Positions 1-6,404 of a stretch of DNA of 6,533 bases are shown piece by piece; within the stretch, counting starts at the first letter, position 1, and each line of letters begins with the position of its first letter. Both the position numbers and the translations under genes were made by a program. The stretch lies in the NCBI GenBank assembly GCA_002402325.1, contig DHFQ01000138.1, positions 1 to 6,533 on the forward strand. The letters run 5' to 3'. Under the pieces are notes generated by a model that was given only the letters and a program-made list of their open reading frames with translations, was not told where the DNA came from and did not search any database. This DNA is from Candidatus Aminicenantes bacterium UBA4820. GTDB taxonomy: Bacteria > Acidobacteriota > UBA4820.

Positions 1-3
1 TGA

Positions 4-24
4 AATCCCCCTTCTTTGGGAATT
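4..24 (-). terminator. possible tRNA 3' hairpin
   Basis: Just downstream of the tRNA 3' end, the minus strand can form a 7-bp stem (AATTCCC with GGGGATT, one T-G wobble) around a 7-base loop. A hairpin here would suit a tRNA terminator, but the window ends before any clear T-tract is seen, so termination is inferred only from position. Confidence 0.3.
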
Positions 25-27
25 AAC

Positions 28-104
28 TGGCGCGCCCGGCAGGACTCGAACCTGCGACCCTCGGCTTAGAAGGCAGATGCTCTATCCATCTGAGCTACGG
101 GCGC
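28..104 (-). tRNA. tRNA-Arg (anticodon UCU)
   Basis: The minus strand folds into a complete 77-base cloverleaf with an encoded CCA end (28-30). The acceptor stem GCGCCCG/CGGGCGC (98-104 with 32-38) and T-stem GCAGG/CCTGC with loop TTCGAGT are perfect. The D-stem GCTC... is closed by GAGC, with loop AGATGGATA containing A20, an arginine identity base known from E. coli. The anticodon loop CTTCTAA (66-72) gives anticodon UCU, which reads AGA and AGG, codons expected to be common in an AT-rich genome. One oddity is that the anticodon stem TCTGC/GCCGA has a U29-C41 mismatch. The gene has its own extended -10 promoter and lies in the same direction as the upstream operon. Confidence 0.96.
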
Positions 105-113
105 ACAAAAGTT

Positions 114-122
114 ATTATACCA
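114..122 (-). promoter_or_regulatory. extended -10 promoter of the tRNA-Arg gene
   Basis: The minus strand reads TGGTATAAT, a perfect TATAAT box preceded by the TGn extended -10 motif. It ends 9 bases before the mature 5' end of the tRNA. The stretch where a -35 box should be is an A/T tract with only poor matches (TTCAAA at a 20-bp spacing), which fits an extended -10 promoter that does not depend on a good -35. Confidence 0.65.
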
Positions 123-143
123 CAAAAATTTTTTTATTTTTTG

Positions 144-175
144 AAAAAACTTGCGAACCTAAGTTATGTTTCAAG
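144..175 (-). terminator. possible terminator of the hrcA operon
   Basis: Seven bases after the stop codon of the last operon gene, the minus strand has CTTG-A-AAC, a 9-base loop, then GTT-CG-CAAG, followed directly by six T residues. This makes a 7-bp stem with a small internal loop plus a T-tract, the layout of an intrinsic terminator. The stem is short and AT-rich, so it may be leaky and allow some read-through into the tRNA gene. Confidence 0.4.
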
Positions 176-182
176 ACAAAAA

Positions 183-1085
183 TTAAACTTTTTCTGAAAG
201 ATAGTGAATAAAATTTTTTAAGTTTTTTTCTTCATCCTCACAAAGTGATTCAAGGTATGCGAGGGTTCTATGGACTGAGGAGAGATATTTTATTCTTTTT
301 CTATATGTAATCTGGTAGCCAAAAGTTCCAAGTGCCTTTAGCGCTCTTTGAATGGCTGTCATTTTGAACTCCTTTGTGGATGCATTGAAATTTTCTGAGG
401 CAACAACGATTAAATCTTCTCTGAAACTTTTTTCGTAATCGCAGTATCCATCAACATACAAAGAGGCAAGGTCATAACACCTTGGTGCATAAAGGCTATC
501 CTGATAATCAACTATGAATATTTCCTCACCTCTTACTATTATATTTTCGCTGTGGTAATCTCTATGTGAAAAAACTTTCGAAAAATTGTCAATCTCTTCA
601 CAAAGTTCATATAAAAGCCATTTTACCTCTTCTCCTCTATCATCGTTCAAGAACGACCCGCAGAAATGGAGAAGAAAAAAATCCATCTCGTATTTCAATT
701 TTTCAAAGTCAAGGGTCAACGGGTTGATAGGCTTTATTTCTTCATCATTTATTTTTGGAAACTTAATAACAGATTGAACTGTTTTGTTTAAAAAGAATCT
801 TTCAAGAGGATGTTTTGAAAGAAGGCTACCATCAATAAATTCAGTAATGACATAGGGTTCGTCTTCATCACCATCAAACAATATTCTGGGAACAGGAATC
901 TCTTTTTTTTCAAGTAGTTTTGTCAGAAAAACAAACCTTTTTCTTTCCTCTTCACCCTGTTCAAAATAGATTAGCAGGGCATCACTTCCCTCATAATTTC
1001 CCTTGTAAAACTTTTTGGTAGATGCGTGTGCACTTACAGGAACCCAGTTTTCCCCCTCTCTTCTTTTAAGAAGATGTTCAATCAT
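183..1085 (-). CDS. APH-family kinase, AmgK-like (probable amino-sugar kinase)
   Basis: A 300-residue protein of the aminoglycoside phosphotransferase/choline kinase fold. Numbered from the ATG at 1085, it shows an N-lobe with the ASTKKFYKG segment (about 21-29), a hinge-like VITEFIDG (79-86), the catalytic loop HRDYHSEN (175-182, catalytic Asp 177) and the metal-binding VDYQD (192-196). The phrases HRDYHSxN and DxQD followed by YDLASLYVD resemble AmgK, the anomeric kinase for N-acetylmuramate and N-acetylglucosamine in cell-wall recycling. True antibiotic kinases differ here, so drug resistance is unlikely. No MurU-type nucleotidyltransferase, the usual AmgK partner, is in the window. Three in-frame starts lie together (TTG 1091, ATG 1088, ATG 1085). 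The AGGA at 1092-1095 sits 6 bases before 1085, which I prefer; 1088 would give a TGATG overlap with the preceding stop. Family call is firm; the substrate is inference. Confidence 0.85.
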   Translation of the reverse strand: MIEHLLKRREGENWVPVSAHASTKKFYKGNYEGSDALLIYFEQGEEERKRFVFLTKLLEKKEIPVPRILFDGDEDEPYVITEFIDGSLLSKHPLERFFLNKTVQSVIKFPKINDEEIKPINPLTLDFEKLKYEMDFFLLHFCGSFLNDDRGEEVKWLLYELCEEIDNFSKVFSHRDYHSENIIVRGEEIFIVDYQDSLYAPRCYDLASLYVDGYCDYEKSFREDLIVVASENFNASTKEFKMTAIQRALKALGTFGYQITYRKRIKYLSSVHRTLAYLESLCEDEEKNLKNFIHYLSEKV

Positions 1086-1087
1086 CA

Positions 1088-1735
1088 TCAATCCTTTTTT
1101 TCAATCTGACTTAACAGGTTAGAAGCCTTTTCAGCCGCATCAGAGAATGGGTAATTTTCCGTAACTTGCTTTAAAAGTCTTATTCTTTCATCATTTTTGC
1201 CAATTAAACCCGCACAAAGTGCAGCTTTGTATAGTGCATCGGGGACCTTATTTCCAAATGGAAAATGCTCCGATACTCCTTCAAATGTCTCTTTTGCCTC
1301 TTCAAATCTTTTCTGGGAATAAAAACACTCCCCCATCCAGTACTGAGCATTGTCCGCAAGTTCACTTTGAGGATATTCATTAATAAATTTTGCAAACAAC
1401 TCCCTTGCTTCATCAAATTTTCCTTGCTTCATAAGTTCCATACCCTTATCATACAATGTGGAAGATTCCTTCTGAAGATTTGATGAATCATCAATAGCCA
1501 GTTTTTCAGAAGGAATTATTGCAGGGGATGAAACCGTCTCTTGTTGTGACGATTTTGAAGTGAGTTCATTAACCTTTCTTGTCAATTCTTCCTGCTGTTT
1601 CGTCAGTTTTTCAACATCCTGCCTCAAATAATCAACAGACCTTTGAATGTCTGCCCTTGGCTCAATCATAGCGGAACATCCAAAAAGCATAAGCAACGGT
1701 ATCAATAAAGCAAAAAGTTTAAAGTTTTTCACCAT
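1088..1735 (-). CDS. YbgF/CpoB-like TPR lipoprotein
   Basis: A 215-residue predicted lipoprotein. Residues 1-19 form a signal peptide (basic MVKNFK, hydrophobic core, lipobox LFGC) with the lipidated Cys at 20. The +2 residue is Ser rather than Asp, which in Gram-negative bacteria favours outer-membrane sorting. Residues 27-62 look like a coiled coil with regular Leu/Val spacing, 63-90 are a Ser-rich linker, and 92-212 hold about three TPR-type helical repeats (signatures GKFDEARELFAKFINEYP and KRFEEAKETFEGVSEHFP). Coiled coil plus this TPR block is the architecture of YbgF/CpoB, which links peptidoglycan synthesis to Tol-driven outer-membrane constriction; E. coli CpoB is a soluble periplasmic protein, so the lipid anchor is a variation. 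It could instead be a BamD-like or other TPR lipoprotein. It starts 1 base after the dnaJ stop, with GGGGAG (1743-1748) 7 bases upstream inside dnaJ. No tol-pal genes are adjacent. Confidence 0.85.
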   Translation of the reverse strand: MVKNFKLFALLIPLLMLFGCSAMIEPRADIQRSVDYLRQDVEKLTKQQEELTRKVNELTSKSSQQETVSSPAIIPSEKLAIDDSSNLQKESSTLYDKGMELMKQGKFDEARELFAKFINEYPQSELADNAQYWMGECFYSQKRFEEAKETFEGVSEHFPFGNKVPDALYKAALCAGLIGKNDERIRLLKQVTENYPFSDAAEKASNLLSQIEKKD

Positions 1736-1736
1736 T

Positions 1737-2843
1737 TTAATTCTCCCCTTTAAAGATTTTTTTAAAGAAATTTTCCTTTTTCTCGCTCTTCTTCATTTCC
1801 ATTTTGTATAACTCTTGCCACAAGTTTTTTTCCTCTCTTGATATTTTCTCTGGGGTTTTGAGCTTCACTTGAACATACAAGTCTCCCCTATTTTTCTCGT
1901 TAGTGGTGTAAATTCCTGCTCCTTTGAGTTTAATTTTTTCTCCCGATTTACAGCATTCTGGTATCGTTACTTTCACCTTCTCTCCATTTATGAGTTTGAG
2001 TTCTATTTCACTTCCCAAAACCGCCTCAGGCAAAGAGACCTCAACTTCACAGAACAAATCTGCCCCTTTTCTTACAAAGAAGGGATGCTCTTTCACAAAG
2101 ACTGCGATGTAAAGATCTCCTCTTGTTCCTCCCCGCACGCCCGTTTCTCCTTGACCAGAGACTCTTAACATAGTTCCATTTTCCACGCCTTTTGGAATTT
2201 TTACCTTTGTCTTTTTTATCTTTCTTACCTTTCCCTTGCCCTTGCATTCAGGACAATATTCCTTTGCAAGATAACCTTCCCCGCCACATTGAGGGCAGGT
2301 CCTTGATACAGTAAAGAAACCTTGCTGGTAAAACAAACTTCCCCTTCCTCCACAAGCATTGCAGGTAACTTTATTGCCATCTTTTGCCCCTGTTCCTCCA
2401 CATTTCTCGCATTCATCTTCAATGGGAATTTCTATTTCCTTTTCTATACCATTAAAAACATCCTGAAGCGTTATCTCAAGGTCATATCTTAAATCGGATC
2501 CTCTTTGAGGACCCTTTCTTTGAGTTCTTCCAAAAAAGTCGCCAAATCCAAAGAATGAGCCGAATAGATCTGTAAAATCTTCAAAAATGTCAGATTCAAA
2601 GTTAACACCTTGAAAGCCACCCACTCTTCCATAGGTGTCGTACTCAGACCTTTTTTGAGGGTCGCCCAGAACCGAGTAGGCTTCAGATGCCTTCTTGAAC
2701 ATCTCTTCAGCCTCTTTATTGTCGGGATTTTTGTCGGGATGATATTTGAGCGCTGCCTTTCTATAGGCTGACTTTATCTCTTCCTGCGTTGCATTTTTTG
2801 CAACGCCTAAAACTTCATAGTAATTTTCGCTGTTTTTATTCAT
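1737..2843 (-). CDS. dnaJ: chaperone protein DnaJ (Hsp40)
   Basis: A 368-residue, full-length type I J-protein that delivers unfolded clients to DnaK and stimulates its ATPase. The J domain (about 7-72) has the HPD motif at 35-37. A Phe/Gly region (75-115) is rich in acidic residues and Phe and rather poor in Gly, with the DIF motif at 85-87. The zinc-binding domain has four CxxCxGxG repeats: CEKCGGTG (145), CNACGGRG (161), CPQCGGEG (183) and CPECKGKG (197), all eight cysteines intact. The C-terminal client-binding beta domains follow, including SGEKIKLKGAGI. The ATG overlaps the dnaK stop as ATGA (2840-2843). The upstream stretch is A-rich with no strong Shine-Dalgarno, so translation is probably coupled to dnaK. 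Its 3' end carries the ribosome site of the next gene. Confidence 0.98.
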   Translation of the reverse strand: MNKNSENYYEVLGVAKNATQEEIKSAYRKAALKYHPDKNPDNKEAEEMFKKASEAYSVLGDPQKRSEYDTYGRVGGFQGVNFESDIFEDFTDLFGSFFGFGDFFGRTQRKGPQRGSDLRYDLEITLQDVFNGIEKEIEIPIEDECEKCGGTGAKDGNKVTCNACGGRGSLFYQQGFFTVSRTCPQCGGEGYLAKEYCPECKGKGKVRKIKKTKVKIPKGVENGTMLRVSGQGETGVRGGTRGDLYIAVFVKEHPFFVRKGADLFCEVEVSLPEAVLGSEIELKLINGEKVKVTIPECCKSGEKIKLKGAGIYTTNEKNRGDLYVQVKLKTPEKISREEKNLWQELYKMEMKKSEKKENFFKKIFKGEN

Positions 2844-4711
2844 TTTTTCTTTTCTTCGGGTGCACTCTGTTTCGTTCCTGACGCCCCTCCAATACCCATC
2901 TGGGCGAGGGGGTCTTCCATAATTGCCTTTGTAATGACTTGAGATAAATCATTGAGTTCATAAAAAATCTCATTCAAAGTTGAACCAGAATCTTGCATTA
3001 ACTCTTTTCTTGCCCTTTTTATTGCATTTTCCGCTTTTCCTTTTGTTTCTTCACCAAGAATGGCTCCAAATTCAGTGAAAGATTTCTCTATGCTCTCAAC
3101 AAGTTTTTCAAGTTTTAATTTTAATTTCTGAATTTCAACCATTCTTCTGTCTTCTTCTTCCCTCAATTTTGCGTCTTCAATAATTCTTTCTATCTCGTTT
3201 TCGCTCAAACCAGAAGAGGGGTTGACAACAATTTTCTGTTCATTTCCCGTCATAAGGTCTTTTGCATAGACGGATACAATACCATTGGCGTTTATGTCAA
3301 AGGTTACCTCAATTTGAGGAAGCCCCTTTGGTGCTGGTGGAATCCCTACAAGGTCAAATTTTCCAAGAGAAATATTTTCAGAGGCTATTTCTCTTTCTCC
3401 TTGCAAGACATGAACTTCAACGCTTTCCTGATTGTCAGTAACCGTCGTAAATATCCTGCTTTTTTTGGTTGGAATCGCAGAGCCTCTCTCTATCAATTTC
3501 ACAAAAAGATTCCCTTTTGCCGCAACTCCAAGGCTTAGAGGGACTGAATCAAGAAGGACTATTTCCTTCACATCACCTTTGATTATTCCCGCTTGAAGAG
3601 CGGCGCCAAGTGCTACGACCTCATCAGGATTTTTATCCCTTCTTGGCTCTTTCTTAAATATTTCCCTTACGGTTTCAATGACGAGAGGAGTTCTTGTCTG
3701 TCCTCCAACAAGAAGAACCTCATCAATGTTCGAAACATCAATTCCTGCTATTTTCATCGCTTCATAACAGGGTTCCTTTGTTCTTTCTACAGTCTCTCTT
3801 ATTATATTTTCCAGCTCCGCTCTCGTTAAAGTTGTCTGAAGATGCTTTGGACCTGAAGCATCCGCCGCTATAAAAGGGAGATTAATATCAACACTGTCAA
3901 CTACGGATAAATCACATTTTGCTCTTTCAGCGGCTTCTTTTAGCCTTTGTAAAGCCATTCTGTCAAAAGAAAGTTCAATGCCTGTAGAATCCTGAAATCG
4001 TTTTATAAGTTCCCTCATTATCGATTGATCCATATCTTCTCCGCCAAGATATGTATCGCCCGAAGTGGCTATTACTTCAAAAAGCCCTTCTCCAATCCTC
4101 ATAATTGATATATCAAAAGTTCCACCACCAAGGTCATAAACAGCGACGGTTTTAGCCTGTGTTTCGTCAAGGTTGAATGCAAGACAGGCTGCGGTTGGTT
4201 CGTTTAAAATTCTCAAAACTTCAAGCCCAGCAATTCTCCCCGCATCTTTGGTTGCCTGCCTTTGCGGGTCAGAGAAATAGGCTGGAACAGTTATTACCGC
4301 CTCATTTACATCCTCACCAAAAAATTCCTCAGCACTTTTTTTAATCTCAGACAAGACAAATGCGGAAATTTCCTGGGGACTATACTCCCCCATTCCAGCT
4401 TTTATCCTTATATCGCCGTTGGGTGCTTCAACAAGCGTGTATGGAAGTACTTCTCTTGCTTTTTCCATTGTTGGGTCTTTGTATTTTTTCCCAATAAGCC
4501 TTTTGACTGCGTAAATTGTGTTTGCAGGATTTGTTACCGCCTGTCTTTTTGCAAGATTGCCGACAAGTTTTTCTCCACTTTCCGTAAAGGCAACTATAGA
4601 AGGAAGAGTTCTTCCCCCTTCCCTTGTTGGAATTATCACTGGTTGTCCGCCTTCAATAAAAGCCATACAACTATTTGTTGTTCCAAGGTCTATGCCGATA
4701 GCCCTTCCCAT
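2840..4711 (-). CDS. dnaK: chaperone protein DnaK (Hsp70)
   Basis: A 623-residue cytoplasmic Hsp70 ATPase. The nucleotide-binding domain (1-380) shows IGIDLGTTNS (5-14), Lys70-Arg71, NEPTAA (170-175), YDLGGGTFD (192-200, with the conserved Thr198) and LLVGGQTRTP (333-342). The region around 75-105 carries the extra segment found in Gram-negative DnaK proteins and missing from Bacillus DnaK. The interdomain linker reads VKEIVLLDSVPLSLG (381-395), a slightly altered form of the usual VLLLDVTPLSLG. The substrate-binding beta domain follows (about 389-500: IPTKKS, HVLQGER, GIPPAP, QIEVTFDINANGI), then a helical lid and a tail ending in EEKKK, about 15 residues shorter overall than E. coli DnaK. 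Its ATG lies 12 bases after the grpE stop, with GGGGAGAG as ribosome site. It works with GrpE and DnaJ encoded on either side. Confidence 0.99.
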   Translation of the reverse strand: MGRAIGIDLGTTNSCMAFIEGGQPVIIPTREGGRTLPSIVAFTESGEKLVGNLAKRQAVTNPANTIYAVKRLIGKKYKDPTMEKAREVLPYTLVEAPNGDIRIKAGMGEYSPQEISAFVLSEIKKSAEEFFGEDVNEAVITVPAYFSDPQRQATKDAGRIAGLEVLRILNEPTAACLAFNLDETQAKTVAVYDLGGGTFDISIMRIGEGLFEVIATSGDTYLGGEDMDQSIMRELIKRFQDSTGIELSFDRMALQRLKEAAERAKCDLSVVDSVDINLPFIAADASGPKHLQTTLTRAELENIIRETVERTKEPCYEAMKIAGIDVSNIDEVLLVGGQTRTPLVIETVREIFKKEPRRDKNPDEVVALGAALQAGIIKGDVKEIVLLDSVPLSLGVAAKGNLFVKLIERGSAIPTKKSRIFTTVTDNQESVEVHVLQGEREIASENISLGKFDLVGIPPAPKGLPQIEVTFDINANGIVSVYAKDLMTGNEQKIVVNPSSGLSENEIERIIEDAKLREEEDRRMVEIQKLKLKLEKLVESIEKSFTEFGAILGEETKGKAENAIKRARKELMQDSGSTLNEIFYELNDLSQVITKAIMEDPLAQMGIGGASGTKQSAPEEKKK

Positions 4712-4723
4712 TTTCTCTCCCCT

Positions 4724-5299
4724 TTATCCCTTTCTATTTATGAACACTTTGGCAGGTCTCACAAGTTTCCCCTTTAATTTGTAACCTTTTTGAATGACTT
4801 TTGTTACAACTCCATTATCTTTATCCGAAATCTCTTCAAAACCCATAGATTCGTGGATTGAAGGATCAAAGAGAATTCCCTCTGCCTCCACCTCCTCAAG
4901 CCCAAACTGCTTCAATGCGTTTTCAAAATCTTTTATTGAAAGTTCTAAACCTTTCACCCAATCTCTGTCCGCCTCTTCCTTGATGTTTTCCATAGCCCTT
5001 TCAAGATTGTCAAGGAAAGGCAATATCGCTCTCAAAATTTCTATTTGAGCCCGTAGATAAATATCGTCCTGTTCTTTTGAAACTCGTCTCCTATAATTTT
5101 CAAAATCTGCCCTCAATCTTAAAAGTTTATCTTCTAAATCTTTAGTTTTTGAATCTCCCTCTTCCTTCCCAACTTTGCTCTCTTTTTCAATTATCTTTTC
5201 AGGCGACTCTTCTACCTTATGAACTTCATCATGATCAACAAATTCAATTATGACATCATCCGTAGGAGTAATCTCCCCTTTTATCTTATCTTCACACAC
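4724..5299 (-). CDS. grpE: nucleotide exchange factor GrpE
   Basis: A 191-residue GrpE, the dimeric factor that releases ADP from DnaK. A disordered, acidic N-terminus (1-50) leads into a long coiled-coil helix (about 52-90, with LRADFENYRRRVSKEQ), the four-helix-bundle segment (ILPFLDNLERAM, about 92-103), and the C-terminal beta domain (135-188) with FDPSIHESMG (144-153), GVVTKVIQKGYKLKGKLVRP (163-182) and AKVFI. I chose the GTG at 5299 because GGAGGTGA (5312-5305) is a near-ideal ribosome site 5-8 bases upstream; a TTG at 5314 is in frame but would lie on that site. With this start the gene overlaps the 3' end of hrcA by 8 bases, suggesting translational coupling. Confidence 0.95.
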   Translation of the reverse strand: MCEDKIKGEITPTDDVIIEFVDHDEVHKVEESPEKIIEKESKVGKEEGDSKTKDLEDKLLRLRADFENYRRRVSKEQDDIYLRAQIEILRAILPFLDNLERAMENIKEEADRDWVKGLELSIKDFENALKQFGLEEVEAEGILFDPSIHESMGFEEISDKDNGVVTKVIQKGYKLKGKLVRPAKVFINRKG

Positions 5300-6356
5300 T
5301 CTTTTCACCTCCAACGATTGAGTTGTAAATGGAAGCCCTTGTAAGAATTAAAGCGGATGAAAAAAGGTCTAAAAGGGTCTCATCATATTTCATTGCCTTG
5401 TACCCTATTAGCCCAATAACGCCCTTTCCCGATATTTCGCTCCCATAAGATACAGAAATTATGGCAACAGGGCAATCTTTTAGCGCTGCTGGAATTTCTT
5501 CTCCAAGAACTATGGCACTCTCTCTACCATTTTTCATAATCAAATCAATCAGATTAAGAAGTTTCTCCTTCTTTTCAATCGCCTCAAGTATTTCTTTCAA
5601 AGAATTCTGCGTCAATTCAGGAATATCAACCAGCCATTCAATTCCAGATAGGAAAAGGTCAACATCAATCGGAATCTCATCAAGCACCGGTGAAATCAAA
5701 GAAAAAGCATTTAAAACCCACTCCTCAATTTTCTCTCTTTCTTTTAAAATCTGAAAATTTAAGTGATTTCTCATCTCCCTGAAAGAGTATCCTTTAAAGT
5801 TATGCGTAATATAGTTTGAAAAAATCCTCAGAGTTTCGAAAGAGTACCTTTGTTTTGGCTCAATAATTTTTTCAAAAACTCGCCCATTGTTTGAAACAAG
5901 AAATAGAACAATCCTTCCATCTATCAGGGGATAAAATTCGCATAACTTCAACTTTGCCTCTATGAAGGAAGGAGAAGTCGCAAAACTTATTGAACGATTT
6001 TTCTCAGACAATTTTGAAGCAAAATCTCTTGCAAGACACCTTATATCTTGAACTTCCTTATCACTTTTATTAACAGAATCTTTTAATTCAAGAAGTGAAA
6101 GTTTCTTTAAAGCAGTTTCAGCAAAAAACTTGTATGCTTTATCGGTAGGCACTCTTCCGGAAGAAATATGTTCTTTCCTTAAATATCCTTTTTTTTCAAG
6201 GTTGTTTAGAATCATCCTGATAGTTGAAGGAGACAATTTGTTTAAAGTCATCTCAAAAATAGTGGATGACGAAACGGGTTTTTTTGAGTCTGCGTATTTC
6301 CTCAAAACATTGAGAAGCATTTCGCTTTCTCTTTTTGTTAAATCGTTGCACTCCAT
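5292..6356 (-). CDS. hrcA: heat-inducible transcription repressor HrcA
   Basis: A 354-residue HrcA, normally a dimeric repressor of chaperone operons that needs GroEL to fold into its active form. The N-terminal winged helix (5-80) has SPSTIR (42-47), KKGYL (55-59) and the wing HISSGRVPTDKAYKFF (63-78). The GAF-like effector/dimer region follows, with LFLSGIEWLVDIPEL (234-248), IVLGEE (282-287), and the C-terminal GVIGLIG (312-318). The recognition helix is unusual: the family pattern TIRNxM is here TIRMIL, and the usual PVGSRTL is PVSSSTI. The start at 6356 is set by GGAG (6366-6363) 6 bases upstream; the frame stays open to a TTG at 6422, but that extension covers the promoter and has no counterpart in the family. 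As first gene it probably regulates the whole unit. Confidence 0.95.
   Translation of the reverse strand: MECNDLTKRESEMLLNVLRKYADSKKPVSSSTIFEMTLNKLSPSTIRMILNNLEKKGYLRKEHISSGRVPTDKAYKFFAETALKKLSLLELKDSVNKSDKEVQDIRCLARDFASKLSEKNRSISFATSPSFIEAKLKLCEFYPLIDGRIVLFLVSNNGRVFEKIIEPKQRYSFETLRIFSNYITHNFKGYSFREMRNHLNFQILKEREKIEEWVLNAFSLISPVLDEIPIDVDLFLSGIEWLVDIPELTQNSLKEILEAIEKKEKLLNLIDLIMKNGRESAIVLGEEIPAALKDCPVAIISVSYGSEISGKGVIGLIGYKAMKYDETLLDLFSSALILTRASIYNSIVGGEKSV
5305..5312 (-). promoter_or_regulatory. grpE ribosome binding site
   Basis: GGAGGTGA on the minus strand matches the anti-Shine-Dalgarno end of 16S rRNA almost perfectly. It lies in the last codons of hrcA and 5 bases before the GTG at 5299, which decides the grpE start in favour of GTG over the in-frame TTG at 5314. 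Confidence 0.75.
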
Positions 6357-6362
6357 AACTAT

Positions 6363-6366
6363 CTCC
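6363..6366 (-). promoter_or_regulatory. hrcA ribosome binding site
   Basis: GGAG is followed by ATAGTT and then the ATG at 6356. It is the only Shine-Dalgarno-like sequence near the candidate starts, since the ATG at 6368 has only TTTTATTTTG before it. It falls within the first handful of transcribed bases if the promoter call is right. Confidence 0.6.
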
Positions 6367-6394
6367 ATCAAAATAAAATTACCATTTTTTAATG
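6366..6394 (-). promoter_or_regulatory. candidate operator: inverted repeat around the -10 box
   Basis: The minus strand reads CATTAAAAAA, a 9-base spacer, then TATTTTGATG. The arms pair at 8 of 10 positions, with a T-G and an A-A mismatch. The spacer contains the -10 hexamer, and the right arm covers the predicted transcription start and runs into the ribosome site. The 9-base spacing is the same as in CIRCE, but the arm sequence is unrelated to CIRCE. A protein bound here would block the promoter. The arms are A/T-rich, so chance pairing is possible. Confidence 0.35.
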
Positions 6395-6404
6395 AAATCG
6401 TCAA
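6376..6404 (-). promoter_or_regulatory. sigma70-type promoter of the hrcA operon
   Basis: TTGACG (6404-6399) and TAATTT (6381-6376) are separated by exactly 17 bp, a strong housekeeping-type promoter. The predicted start of transcription is near 6368-6369, giving a leader of only about 12 bases before hrcA. There is no heat-shock sigma factor (sigma32) consensus in the region, so control is expected to come from a repressor rather than an alternative sigma factor. Confidence 0.75.

Noticed and set aside
586..777. Plus-strand open frame opposite the kinase gene
   Set aside because: Low-complexity Ser-rich translation with no domain; it is a shadow of the minus-strand gene.
183..1085. Antibiotic resistance gene (aminoglycoside phosphotransferase)
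   Set aside because: The fold is shared, but the HRDYHSEN and DYQD motifs and the surrounding YDLASLYVD fit AmgK-like sugar kinases better, and no transposon or resistance context is present.
4262..4777. Plus-strand open frame of 171 codons opposite dnaK and grpE
   Set aside because: It lies wholly antisense to clearly conserved coding sequence, has a Phe/Cys/Ser-rich composition typical of the reverse of such genes, and shows no recognisable domain.
6340..6360. GAGTGCAA overlapping hrcA codons 2-4 as half of a CIRCE element
   Set aside because: It matches 7 of 9 bases of the right CIRCE half, but the sequence 9 bases upstream (TTGATGGAG) matches the left half at only 2 positions, so there is no inverted repeat.
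6369..6375. RNA thermometer in the hrcA leader
   Set aside because: The predicted leader is only about 12 bases, too short to fold over the ribosome site.
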